This document shows, piece after piece, positions 37,264 through 45,897 of a DNA stretch of 53,215 nucleotides. The notes below the pieces were generated by a model. It worked only from the letters and a program-made list of their open reading frames with translations. It did no database searches and was not told the origin of the DNA. The DNA is from CAYUYV01 sp050331455. GTDB taxonomy: Bacteria; Pseudomonadota; Alphaproteobacteria; JAJFIK01. A program made the position numbers and the translations under genes. The stretch's first letter is position 1, and the number at the start of each line of letters is the position of its first letter. The stretch is taken from NCBI GenBank assembly GCA_050331455.1, contig JBHJGV010000056.1, positions 1-53,215 on the forward strand, written 5' to 3'.

Positions 37264-37770
37264 GTGACTGAAAAAGCCAGTGATGCCTCGGGTCCGGCCC
37301 GCAGCAGCATCGACCAGGACCTGATCCGGGAGCTTGCCGGTCTCCTGACCGAGACCGATCTGACGGAGATCGAGGTCGAGCAACATGGTCTGCGCCTGCG
37401 AGTGGCCCGGCAGGTGCCCGCCGTCCAGGGCGCGGTATTCCCCCTCACGGCCGCCCAGCCCGCGCCGGCTCAGGCCGTGGCCGCACCCAGCACGGCGCCG
37501 GCGCCCGCCGAGGGCAACGACGATCTCGCCTCCCATCCCGGCGTCGTGAAATCACCCATGGTCGGCACGGCCTATCTGGCGTCCGAACCGGATGCACCGG
37601 CTTTCGTGAAAGAAGGCAGCACGGTCAAGGAAGGTCAGACCCTGCTGATCGTCGAGGCCATGAAAACCATGAACCACATCCCGGCGCCGCGCAGCGGCAC
37701 GGTGCGCAAGGTGCTCGTGGCAAACGAACAGCCCGTCGAATTCGGCGAACCGTTGCTCATCATCGAGTGA
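37264..37770 (+). CDS. accB: Acetyl-CoA carboxylase biotin carboxyl carrier protein
   Basis: A 168-residue subunit that carries biotin between the carboxylase and transferase of acetyl-CoA carboxylase, the first step of fatty acid synthesis. The C-terminal biotinyl domain (about 95-168) holds the attachment Lys in EAMKTMNHI. A Pro/Ala-rich hinge (residues about 65-90) joins it to an N-terminal part starting IDQDLIRELAGLLTETDLTE. The start is GTG 37264; the frame is open further upstream but without coding character. accC follows 35 bp later. Confidence 0.94.
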   Translation: MTEKASDASGPARSSIDQDLIRELAGLLTETDLTEIEVEQHGLRLRVARQVPAVQGAVFPLTAAQPAPAQAVAAPSTAPAPAEGNDDLASHPGVVKSPMVGTAYLASEPDAPAFVKEGSTVKEGQTLLIVEAMKTMNHIPAPRSGTVRKVLVANEQPVEFGEPLLIIE

Positions 37771-37805
37771 TCTGTCCGGCATCGTGCCGGCCTCGAGGAA
37801 AATCC

Positions 37806-39167
37806 ATGTTCGACAAGATCCTGATCGCCAATCGCGGCGAAATCGCCTTACGGGTCCACCGGGCCTGTCAGGATCTCGGCATCAAGACCGTGGCGGTCCA
37901 TTCCACGGCCGATGCCGACGCCATGCATGTCCGGCTCGCCGACGAAAGTGTGTGTATCGGTCCGCCCCAGGCCATCGACAGCTATCTCAACATCCCGGCC
38001 ATTATCGCCGCGTGCGAAATCACCGGCGCCCAGGCCATCCATCCAGGGTACGGCTTTTTGTCCGAGAATGCCCGCTTCGCCGAAATCGTGACCGCGCACG
38101 ATATCGCCTTTATCGGTCCGAAGGCGGAGCATATTCGCCTCATGGGGGACAAGATCGCCGCCAAGCGGGCGGTGGCCGAGGTGGGCATCCCCGTGGTCCC
38201 CGGCTCCGAAGGCGCCATCTGCGACGATGACACGGCCGATGAGGTCGCCCGGCGCATCGGCTATCCGGTGCTTGTGAAGGCCGCCGGCGGCGGCGGCGGA
38301 CGGGGCATGAAGGTGGCGCGCGATCCGTCGGATCTGCGGATCGCTCTCTCAACCGCCCGAACGGAGGCCCAGCGGGCCTTCGGGGACGGGTCGGTCTATC
38401 TGGAAAAATTCCTGGAGCGGCCACGCCATATCGAGATCCAGATCGTAGCGGACACTCAAGGTAATGTGGTTCATCTGGGGGAGCGGGACTGCTCGCTCCA
38501 GCGCCGGCACCAGAAAATCCTGGAAGAAGCGCCCTCGCCGGCCCTTGATCCCACCACCCGCGCGCATATTGGCGATGTGGTGGCCCAGGCGGTCTCGCGC
38601 CTGGGGTATTTGGGGGTCGGAACGATCGAATTTCTGTGGGAAGACGGTGCCTTCTACTTTATCGAGATGAACACACGGATCCAGGTCGAACATCCGATTA
38701 CGGAGATGATCACCGGCGTCGACCTCGTACGCGAGCAGATCCTGGTGGCCGCGGGCGAGCCTTTGAGCCTGCGCCAACAGGATGTGCGTTTCGACGGCCA
38801 CGCCATCGAATGCCGGATCAATGCGGAGAACCCAAGGACCTTCGCCCCCTCGCCGGGCCGCATCCGGGAATATCACGCTCCGGGGGGGATCGGCGTGCGC
38901 GTGGACTCGGCCGTCTATTCCGGCTATCTAATCCCGCCCTATTACGACAGCTTGATCGGTAAGCTGATCGTCCATGGCCGGGATCGGGCGGAATGCCTCA
39001 TGCGGCTGCGTCGGGCCCTGCAGGAATTCGTCATCGACGGCGTGGAAACGACCATCCCCCTGTTCGGCGACCTGTTGCAGAATGCCGAATTCCGTGAAGG
39101 CGCCTACACCATTCACTGGCTGGAAAACCATCTTGACGCACGCCGCGCAGAGCCCGGGCGCCTGTGA
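37806..39167 (+). CDS. accC: Acetyl-CoA carboxylase biotin carboxylase subunit
   Basis: A 453-residue ATP-grasp enzyme that carboxylates the biotin of AccB. It starts MFDKILIANRGEIALRVHRA. The glycine-rich ATP loop KAAGGGGGRGMKVA and the catalytic segments HLGERDCSLQRRHQK and FIEMNTRIQVEHPITEMITG are intact. The length is normal (about 450). It forms an operon with accB. Confidence 0.96.
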   Translation: MFDKILIANRGEIALRVHRACQDLGIKTVAVHSTADADAMHVRLADESVCIGPPQAIDSYLNIPAIIAACEITGAQAIHPGYGFLSENARFAEIVTAHDIAFIGPKAEHIRLMGDKIAAKRAVAEVGIPVVPGSEGAICDDDTADEVARRIGYPVLVKAAGGGGGRGMKVARDPSDLRIALSTARTEAQRAFGDGSVYLEKFLERPRHIEIQIVADTQGNVVHLGERDCSLQRRHQKILEEAPSPALDPTTRAHIGDVVAQAVSRLGYLGVGTIEFLWEDGAFYFIEMNTRIQVEHPITEMITGVDLVREQILVAAGEPLSLRQQDVRFDGHAIECRINAENPRTFAPSPGRIREYHAPGGIGVRVDSAVYSGYLIPPYYDSLIGKLIVHGRDRAECLMRLRRALQEFVIDGVETTIPLFGDLLQNAEFREGAYTIHWLENHLDARRAEPGRL

Positions 39168-39315
39168 CCCAAAGGACCCGGGGCGACGGTCGGTCGATTT
39201 GATCCCGGGATCGCCATTGAATGCCCTAGGTCTAAAGCCTACCCTTCCCCGGTCATCCCCGATGGAAGCGTTGAGAGCCACCGGCACCGACGTTTTCCGA
39301 TAGCCACGGCACACC

Positions 39316-39966
39316 ATGGACGAGATCACCCCAGAGCTTCTGCTGCGGGCCTATGCCATCGGCGTGTTCCCCATGGCGGAGGGTCGAGACGATCCCGAGC
39401 TGTTCTGGGTGGATCCCAAGCATCGAGGCATCCTGCCTCTGGATGGCTTCCATGTGCCCAAACGCCTGCGTCGAACTGTGCGCGCGGACCGTTTCGAGAT
39501 CCGCACGGACACCGCGTTCCGTGCCGTGATGGAAGGCTGCGCCGAGGAGGCGCCCAACCGCCAGGATACCTGGATCAACGACCGTATTCTGTCGCTTTAC
39601 GGCAGTCTGTTCGCCATGGGCCATGCCCACAGCGTGGAAACCTGGCGCGATGGCGTCCTGGTCGGCGGGCTCTATGGCGTGCGGCTGGGCGCGGCCTTTT
39701 TCGGTGAAAGCATGTTCAGCCGGGAGACGGATGCGAGCAAGGTTGCGCTTGTCCATCTCGTGGCGCGGCTGGTCTGCGGTGGCTTCAGTCTGCTCGACAC
39801 CCAGTTCGTCACCAGCCACCTGGAGCGCTTCGGCGCGGTTCGCATTCCCCGTATCAGCTACCATCAGCAATTGCAGGCGGCGATGGATGGGGAGGCAGAT
39901 TTCTATCGGCTCGAGTCGCCCTGCTCCGGGGACAGGGCCCTGCAGGTCATCAGCCAAACGTCATAG
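39316..39966 (+). CDS. aat: Leucyl/phenylalanyl-tRNA--protein transferase
   Basis: A 216-residue enzyme that adds Leu or Phe from tRNA to proteins with N-terminal Lys or Arg and so marks them for ClpAP degradation. It has the family start ELLLRAYAIGVFPMAEGRDD, the LFWVDPKHRGILPL segment and GESMFSRETDASKVAL. The 3' 64 bases overlap the end of the convergent DUF2155 gene, so the last 20 codons of aat are read on both strands. This aat-DUF2155-mlaD-NDUFA12 neighbourhood recurs in alphaproteobacteria. Confidence 0.95.
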   Translation: MDEITPELLLRAYAIGVFPMAEGRDDPELFWVDPKHRGILPLDGFHVPKRLRRTVRADRFEIRTDTAFRAVMEGCAEEAPNRQDTWINDRILSLYGSLFAMGHAHSVETWRDGVLVGGLYGVRLGAAFFGESMFSRETDASKVALVHLVARLVCGGFSLLDTQFVTSHLERFGAVRIPRISYHQQLQAAMDGEADFYRLESPCSGDRALQVISQTS

Positions 39967-40421
39967 ACGGGATGTTCGAGGGGATTGAGTGCGGGGGATG
40001 AGGCGAACATCCACCCGGAGAAGACTCTCTCCTGCGTGTTTCCCGCTCGGTTTTCGTCGATCTCCAGGAAGGCCGTCGATTCCGGCGGCTCCTCGGGCGG
40101 GCGGGTATGGCAGGCCCGGACGGTGATGCTGAGACCGCCCATCCGCATGGTCTGGCCCACCGGCAATTCATATTCGCGGACCCGGGCCGTGACCTTGTCG
40201 AGGCCCCGGAGCACGGCCACCATGGGAACCGCCGCGTCGTCTTCGGCGGCGGGTGCCGTCTCGGGCGCAGCCTGAGCCGCTTCCTGGCTCTGGGCGGCCT
40301 GGCTCTGGGCGGCAAACGGTGCGACGATCACGAAGAGCCCAACCGCCAGGGCCGAAACCAGTAAGACAGGGCGCATGATCAGCGCGCGGTTTGTACCCAA
40401 CCCCTCAAGAAAGCCCGCCAT
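39903..40421 (-). CDS. Exported DUF2155 domain-containing protein
   Basis: A 172-residue protein with a signal peptide (MRPVLLVSALAVGLFVIVAP region) followed by an Ala/Gln/Glu-rich linker and the DUF2155 domain (about 70-172), including AVLRGLDKVTARVREYELPV, FSGWMFASSPALNPLEHPVY and the terminal DVWLMTCR. I chose ATG 40421 because GGGAGAGGA precedes it. The function is unknown, but genes of this family sit beside NDUFA12 and MlaD genes in many alphaproteobacteria, which suggests a link to the cell envelope or to respiratory complex I. Its 3' end overlaps aat. Confidence 0.85.
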   Translation of the reverse strand: MAGFLEGLGTNRALIMRPVLLVSALAVGLFVIVAPFAAQSQAAQSQEAAQAAPETAPAAEDDAAVPMVAVLRGLDKVTARVREYELPVGQTMRMGGLSITVRACHTRPPEEPPESTAFLEIDENRAGNTQERVFSGWMFASSPALNPLEHPVYDVWLMTCRALSPEQGDSSR

Positions 40422-40452
40422 GCCGTCCTCTCCCACGCCTTGAGGCTCACTC

Positions 40453-41052
40453 TCATTGAACCTCGGATGATGCCGTTTTGTCTTCGTCGTCGGACACCTC
40501 AGGCTCCTCGGACAGCTCGGGCGCCTCGGACGGCTCAGGCTCGGCGTCGAAACCGTCCAAGTCGTCCGTGCCCGCGTCCTCGGCGCCCGCGCTCGCGCTC
40601 GATCCCCCCGTCCCGAACAGGGCCTGTTGAATGAGTTTCAGGATATCCACGGTCCCGGTGGCGAATTCGATCTGATCGCCGTCGCGCAGCAGCCCGCCGA
40701 AGCCTTCCGGGTCGCCGGGCTGGAGCGCGATGAAACTGCCGCCAAGGAGGCTTTCCGACGCGACACTCAAGCTCGTGTCGCCGGACAGCTCATACTGATT
40801 GTCGATGGTCAACGTCACGGTGGCCAGGAAGTCCTCGTCAAGCTGGAGACCCGTGACCGAGCCGACCTTGATGCCGGAGATCCGCACATCCGTGCCAATG
40901 CCGACACCGGTGATGTTGTCCACCTTGGCCGTCAAGCGATAGCCGCCGGAAAAGCCGGTCGATTCCGCCGATTGATAGGCCAGAAAGAAAAAGGCCGTGG
41001 CCACCGCGACCACGGCGGCGCCGATGAGGGTTTCGACAAGATTATGGCGCAT
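40453..41052 (-). CDS. mlaD: Outer-membrane lipid asymmetry maintenance protein MlaD
   Basis: A 199-residue MCE-domain protein of the Mla phospholipid transport system. A single N-terminal membrane helix (TLIGAAVVAVATAFFFLAYQ) anchors it in the inner membrane; the MCE domain (about 37-118) starts YRLTAKVDNITGVGIGTDVR and contains SLLGGSFIALQPG. The C-terminal 60 residues are strongly acidic and Ser/Pro-rich (SEAPELSEEPEVSDDED). MlaD hexamers normally sit on an ABC transporter (MlaFE) that is not encoded here, so the system is split, as is common in this class. Confidence 0.92.
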   Translation of the reverse strand: MRHNLVETLIGAAVVAVATAFFFLAYQSAESTGFSGGYRLTAKVDNITGVGIGTDVRISGIKVGSVTGLQLDEDFLATVTLTIDNQYELSGDTSLSVASESLLGGSFIALQPGDPEGFGGLLRDGDQIEFATGTVDILKLIQQALFGTGGSSASAGAEDAGTDDLDGFDAEPEPSEAPELSEEPEVSDDEDKTASSEVQ

Positions 41053-41112
41053 CGGACCTCACAAGGGTTGCGGCGTTCCCACCGAACTTTACAGGCGTAA
41101 AATCTGCTTCGC

Positions 41113-41574
41113 TTACGCGCCCCCGGCGCTGTTGCCGGATCCCCCATCCCGGGGCGGTTTACCCGGCTTGGTATCCCCCGGGCGCCAGGGCTCATAGTCG
41201 CCGGTCGCAGGCTGCCGATCGCCGGAGCCAGCCACCGTGCCTTTGGGCCGATAAGCCTGCGGCGTGCCCGTCAGATTCGGCTGGTGGTCCTTTTCCCAGA
41301 CATGGCGTTTGGGCGGCGCGACGGTCGGCGGCTCGTCCACGGTATGATGCAGCCAGGCATTCCACTCCGGCGGCACGGCCGACGCTTCCGCATAATCCTT
41401 ATAAATCACCCAACGCCGCAGCGTCTTACGCCCCTTCTGCAGCTTTTTCTGCTCGTAATACCGGTTTCCGAATGCGTCGTCGCCGACATATCGACCATTC
41501 ATCCAACTGTTGAGCAACGTTCCGAATGTGGCGCCATTCCACCACGTAAAAATCGACCGCAGCAGGGAAGCCAT
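41113..41574 (-). CDS. NADH:ubiquinone oxidoreductase accessory subunit, NDUFA12 family
   Basis: A 153-residue protein of the complex I accessory subunit family NDUFA12 (B17.2), found in mitochondria and alphaproteobacteria. It has the family hallmarks WWNGATFGTLLNSW, GRYVGDDAFGNRYYE, RRWVIYKDYAEASAVPPEW and NAWLHHTVDEPP. The C-terminal 45 residues are Gly/Pro/Lys-rich and probably disordered. ATG 41574 matches the family start; the frame to 41607 adds unconserved residues. It starts the leftward group NDUFA12, mlaD, DUF2155. Confidence 0.93.
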   Translation of the reverse strand: MASLLRSIFTWWNGATFGTLLNSWMNGRYVGDDAFGNRYYEQKKLQKGRKTLRRWVIYKDYAEASAVPPEWNAWLHHTVDEPPTVAPPKRHVWEKDHQPNLTGTPQAYRPKGTVAGSGDRQPATGDYEPWRPGDTKPGKPPRDGGSGNSAGGA

Positions 41575-41694
41575 AACCGTTCCAATGTTTGAAGAGGGCC
41601 CGTCCATTGCCTAACACGGCCGACGACAGAGCCGGATCGATGGGTGTGCGCGGACTATTGCACCGCACTCTGGCCACGTCCAGCCCCCTCCCTG

Positions 41695-41742
41695 ACACTA
41701 TCTGTCGTAGGCACGCCCATTTTGGGACACAATACCTTGTGG
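41695..41742 (+). promoter_or_regulatory. Tandem NrdR boxes upstream of nrdJ
   Basis: Two 16-base sites resemble the NrdR consensus (acaCwAtATaTwGtgt): ACACTATCTGTCGTAG at 41695-41710 and ACACAATACCTTGTGG at 41727-41742. The start-to-start distance is 32 bp, three helical turns, which is the classic spacing. They lie 143-190 bp before the nrdJ ATG, in the 310-bp divergent gap with the NDUFA12 gene. NrdR represses ribonucleotide reductase genes when dATP is abundant, so nrdJ is predicted to be repressed by it. The second box is the better match. Confidence 0.75.
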
Positions 41743-41884
41743 CCCATCCCATCCGACTCGTTTATCCGGTCGTGTCATGCAGGGTTCGCACCCGCGCCCC
41801 AGGCCCGATCTTGTGCGGCTTCGGCGATGGCGAATCGAGTCAGGTTAGGCATCCACACCACGTCTAGAAGGGATAACGGTTCGC

Positions 41885-44800
41885 ATGCGTATCGACCGCC
41901 GTTTCACGCGCGAAGACCAAGGGCCCTATCACGGGATCGAATTCCGCACGACCACCAGCGAGATCCGGGATCCGGACGGCACGGTGGTGTTCCGCCAGGA
42001 CGGTGTGGATGTGCCGGCCGCCTGGAGCCAGGTGGCCACAGATATTCTGGCCCAGAAATATATGCGGAAGGCCGGCGTGCCCGCCGCAGTGAGCGCCGTC
42101 GAGGAAGACGCGGTGCCAGAATGGCTGCGCCGGAGCGTTCCGGCCACGCCGGCGGAGGATGCGAGCGAACCCGAACCCCCTGTCTTCGGCGGCGAAAAGA
42201 CGGCCACCCAGGTGTTCGACCGCATGGCCGGCGCCTGGACCTATTGGGGCTGGAAGGGCGGTTATTTCGACGGCGAGGCCGACGCGAAAGCCTATTACGA
42301 CGAGATGCGCCACATGCTCGTCACCCAGAAGGCGGCACCCAACAGCCCGCAATGGTTCAACACCGGTCTGCACTGGGCCTATGGCATCGATGGACCGAGC
42401 CAGGGCCATTACTATGTGGATCCCCAGTCGGGCACCCTCACCCGGTCCTCCAGCGCCTATGAGCACCCCCAGCCCCATGCCTGCTTCATCCAGAGCGTGG
42501 AGGACGATCTCGTCAATGAAGGTGGGATCATGGATCTGTGGGTGCGCGAAGGGCGCCTGTTCAAATACGGCTCCGGGACGGGCACGAATTTCTCCCGAAT
42601 CCGGGCCGAGAATGAGCCCCTGTCCGGGGGCGGAAAATCCTCCGGTCTGATGAGCTTCCTGAAGATCGGTGACCGGGCGGCCGGGGCCATCAAGTCCGGC
42701 GGCACGACGCGCCGGGCCGCCAAGATGGTGGTCGTGGATATCGACCATCCGGATATCGAGGCCTTCATCGACTGGAAGATCACGGAGGAACAGAAGGTCG
42801 CCGCCCTGGTCACGGGCTCAAAGCTTCACCGCAAGCATCTAAGCGCCATCATGCGCGCCTGCGTGAATTGCGAGGGCGAAGGTGAGGCTTGTTTCGACCC
42901 GGCCAAGAATCCGGCCCTCAAGCGCGAACTGAAAGCGGCCAAGGCCGCATTGATCCCCGAGGCCATGGCCCAAAAGGTGATCCAGCTCGCGCGCCAGGGC
43001 GTGACCTCGATCGAGTTCCCGACCTATGACACGGATTGGGACTCGGACGCCTACCTGACCGTGTCCGGACAGAACTCCAACAATTCCGTGCGCGTGACGG
43101 ATGCCTTTCTCGGGGCCGTGGAGGCGGGCGGGACTTGGGACCTGACCTTCCGCACCACGGGCGAGGTGGCCCGCACGGTCGAAGCCCGGGCCCTGTGGGA
43201 CCGGGTCGCCGAGGCCGCGTGGTCCTGCGCCGACCCGGGCATCCAGTTCCACACCACCATCAATGACTGGCACACCTGCCCCGCGGGCGGCGAGATCCGC
43301 GCCTCCAATCCGTGCTCGGAATATATGTTCCTGGACAACACGGCCTGCAATCTGGCGTCCCTGAACCTGATGAATTTCCGGGACGGCTCGGGCAGCTTCG
43401 ATGTCGAGGCCTTTGCCCATGCGGTGCGTCTGTGGACTCTGACGCTCGAAATCTCCGTGATGATGGCCCAGTTTCCGTCCAAGGAAATTGCCCAACTCTC
43501 CCACGACTACCGCACCCTGGGCCTTGGTTTCGCCAATCTCGGCGGTCTTTTGATGGCCATGGGGCACGGCTATGACAGCCGGGAAGGCCGCGCCATTGCC
43601 GGTGCCGTCAGCGCCCTGATGACCGGCGCGTCCTATGCCACTTCGGCGGAGATGGCCCGCAAGCTCGGCGCTTTCTCCCAGTTCTGGCTCAATGACGACG
43701 ACATGCTGCGGGTGATCCGCAACCATCGGCGGGCCGCCTATGGCGAAACGGCCGGCTACGAGGACCTGCACACCTTGCCCGTGCCCCTCGATGCCGAGGG
43801 CTGTCCCCTGTCGGATCTTGTGGATGCGGCCCGGGCCGCCTGGGACGAGGCGCTCAAGCTCGGCAGCGAGCACGGGTTCCGCAATGCCCAGTCGACCGTG
43901 ATCGCCCCCACCGGGACCATCGGCCTCGTGATGGATTGCGACACCACGGGCATCGAGCCGGACTTCGCCCTGGTCAAATTCAAAAAGCTCGCCGGCGGCG
44001 GCTATTTCAAGATCATCAACCGCACGGTTCCGGAGGCCCTGAGGGCCCTCGGCTATGGCCCCGAAACGGTCGAGGCCATCGTGCGCTATGCGGTGGGGCA
44101 CGGATCGTTGAAGGATGCGCCGGGCGTGAACCATGCCGCCCTGCGCCGGGAAGGCTTCACGGACCAGGCCATCGAAGCCCTTGAGGGAGCCCTCGAGACC
44201 GCCTTCGACATCCGCTTTGCGTTCAACAAATTCACCCTGGGCGAGGACTTCTGCACCCAGACCCTGAAGCTCGATCCGGTGGCCCTCGACGATCTGGGCT
44301 TCGACATGCTCAGCGCGCTGGGCTTTTCCAAGGCGGAAGTCGACGCGGCCAATCTTCATGTCTGCGGTGCCATGACGCTGGAGGGTGCCCCGGGCCTGAA
44401 ACCGGAACACCTGCCTGTCTTCGATTGCGCCACACCCTGCGGTCGCATCGGCAAGCGCTATTTGTCCGTGGAAAGCCATATCCGCATGATGGCTTCGGCC
44501 CAGCCTTTCATCTCCGGGGCCATCTCGAAGACGATCAACATGCCGGCTTCGGCCACCATGGAGGATTGTGCGCAGGCCTATATGCTGTCCTGGAAGCTGG
44601 GTGTGAAGGCCAATGCGCTGTACCGGGACGGATCCAAGCTGAGCCAGCCCCTTTCGAGCGCGCTGCTGGACGAAGAGGGCGCCGATGACGAGGTGGTCGA
44701 TGCGGTCACGGCGGAGGCGCCGGCCGTGGCCCGGGCCCAGGTGGTGGCTGAGCGGGTCGTGGAAAAGATCGTCGAGCGGCGGGTGACCGAGCGGCGCCGC

Positions 44801-45649
44801 CTGCCGGACCGGCGCAAGGGCTATATCCAGAAAGCCGTCGTGGGCGGACACAAGGTCTATTTGCACACGGGCGAATATGACGACGGCTCGCTCGGCGAGA
44901 TCTTTGTGGACATGCATAAGGAGGGCGCAGCCTTCCGGTCCTTGATGAATAATTTCGCGATCGCCGTCTCTATCGGCCTGCAATATGGGGTGCCGCTGGA
45001 AGAATATGTGGATGCTTTCATCTTCACGCGGTTCGAACCCAACGGGTTCGTGCAGGGCAATGACCGCATCCGCAGTGCCACGTCCCTGGTCGACTACATC
45101 TTCCGGGAACTGGCGGTCTCTTATCTCGGACGCCACGACCTCGCCCATATTGCAGAGAGCGACAGCCTGCCCCTCGGCGCCGGCGACGCGGCGGATGCCT
45201 TCAAGGACACGCTGCCCACGGACGAGGCCATGGAAGACCTCAACGGCATGATCCAGCAGATTGCCTCAACGGGCTTCACCCGCGGCCTGCCGCCCGTGCA
45301 GCACCTGAAGGTGATCGCTGGCGGCGCCATGGGGGACGGCGAACCGGCCATGGGTTTCGGGGCACTCGGCACGGACGGACTCGGCTCCGCCGAGGGCGAT
45401 GTCCATGTGATGCAGAGCCAGATCGCGGTGTCCCTGGGCGGCGATGCGGCAGACAGTTTCGCGGCCGAAGCCGTCCGCACAGAAACGGTGGTCGCCACGT
45501 CCTCTGCGCCCCGCGCGCGCCAGGTCGCCGAAGCACGGCTGCTGGGTTACGAGGGCGACCCCTGCCCCTGTTGCGGCCATATGACTCTCATCCGCAATGG
45601 AACGTGCATGAAATGCGACACCTGCGGCAGTACGACCGGATGTAGTTGA
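41885..45649 (+). CDS. nrdJ: Adenosylcobalamin-dependent (class II) ribonucleotide reductase
   Basis: A 1254-residue enzyme that reduces ribonucleotides to deoxyribonucleotides with coenzyme B12 as radical source, so it works with or without oxygen. Active-site features include the redox Cys in HACFIQSVEDDL, the radical loop NPCSEYMFLDNTACNLASLN, and the strand TVIAPTGTIGLVMDCDTTGI. The middle-to-C-terminal region contains the TSCPD-like domain (GEIFVDMHKEGAAFRSLMNN). The C-terminus is a Cys-rich zinc-ribbon tail (CPCCGHM, CMKCDTCGSTTGCS) that also holds the shuttle cysteines. Length fits the long alphaproteobacterial type. Two NrdR boxes lie upstream. No B12 riboswitch was seen. Confidence 0.96.
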   Translation: MRIDRRFTREDQGPYHGIEFRTTTSEIRDPDGTVVFRQDGVDVPAAWSQVATDILAQKYMRKAGVPAAVSAVEEDAVPEWLRRSVPATPAEDASEPEPPVFGGEKTATQVFDRMAGAWTYWGWKGGYFDGEADAKAYYDEMRHMLVTQKAAPNSPQWFNTGLHWAYGIDGPSQGHYYVDPQSGTLTRSSSAYEHPQPHACFIQSVEDDLVNEGGIMDLWVREGRLFKYGSGTGTNFSRIRAENEPLSGGGKSSGLMSFLKIGDRAAGAIKSGGTTRRAAKMVVVDIDHPDIEAFIDWKITEEQKVAALVTGSKLHRKHLSAIMRACVNCEGEGEACFDPAKNPALKRELKAAKAALIPEAMAQKVIQLARQGVTSIEFPTYDTDWDSDAYLTVSGQNSNNSVRVTDAFLGAVEAGGTWDLTFRTTGEVARTVEARALWDRVAEAAWSCADPGIQFHTTINDWHTCPAGGEIRASNPCSEYMFLDNTACNLASLNLMNFRDGSGSFDVEAFAHAVRLWTLTLEISVMMAQFPSKEIAQLSHDYRTLGLGFANLGGLLMAMGHGYDSREGRAIAGAVSALMTGASYATSAEMARKLGAFSQFWLNDDDMLRVIRNHRRAAYGETAGYEDLHTLPVPLDAEGCPLSDLVDAARAAWDEALKLGSEHGFRNAQSTVIAPTGTIGLVMDCDTTGIEPDFALVKFKKLAGGGYFKIINRTVPEALRALGYGPETVEAIVRYAVGHGSLKDAPGVNHAALRREGFTDQAIEALEGALETAFDIRFAFNKFTLGEDFCTQTLKLDPVALDDLGFDMLSALGFSKAEVDAANLHVCGAMTLEGAPGLKPEHLPVFDCATPCGRIGKRYLSVESHIRMMASAQPFISGAISKTINMPASATMEDCAQAYMLSWKLGVKANALYRDGSKLSQPLSSALLDEEGADDEVVDAVTAEAPAVARAQVVAERVVEKIVERRVTERRRLPDRRKGYIQKAVVGGHKVYLHTGEYDDGSLGEIFVDMHKEGAAFRSLMNNFAIAVSIGLQYGVPLEEYVDAFIFTRFEPNGFVQGNDRIRSATSLVDYIFRELAVSYLGRHDLAHIAESDSLPLGAGDAADAFKDTLPTDEAMEDLNGMIQQIASTGFTRGLPPVQHLKVIAGGAMGDGEPAMGFGALGTDGLGSAEGDVHVMQSQIAVSLGGDAADSFAAEAVRTETVVATSSAPRARQVAEARLLGYEGDPCPCCGHMTLIRNGTCMKCDTCGSTTGCS

Positions 45650-45665
45650 GGCTTCGACCCATCCT

Positions 45666-45691
45666 GTCGGATGGGCCTGGGCCCATCCGAC
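45666..45691. terminator. Hairpin after nrdJ
   Basis: A perfect 11-bp stem (GTCGGATGGGC / GCCCATCCGAC) with a 4-base loop begins 17 bases after the nrdJ stop. A T-run is not adjacent, so termination may need other factors. The following 200 bp to the HIBCH-like gene also hold a shorter hairpin at 45856-45871 (GCGGGTT-TC-AACCCGC) and no gene. Confidence 0.6.
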
Positions 45692-45897
45692 GGCGTCGGT
45701 CCGTTCTCCGCCTGACCCATTCTTGTCAGTCCGCGTCGTCTGTTCGGCAAAAGGACCCAACGGCAAAAGCCAATACGCCCTTTTTTTCCGCAGCACGCGT
45801 TGAAACGCGCCAGGAAAACATCCACGCGCTCCGTATTCGGTTGATAGGGAATATGGCGGGTTTCAACCCGCCCGACGGGCTCGACACGGGTCGCCCA

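Noticed and set aside
41575..41884. Cobalamin riboswitch before the B12-dependent nrdJ
   Set aside because: No B12-box-like core or extended structured leader is visible; NrdR boxes explain the conserved-looking part.
42839..45148. 769-codon minus-strand frame opposite nrdJ
   Set aside because: Lies wholly inside nrdJ, whose motifs are unambiguous.
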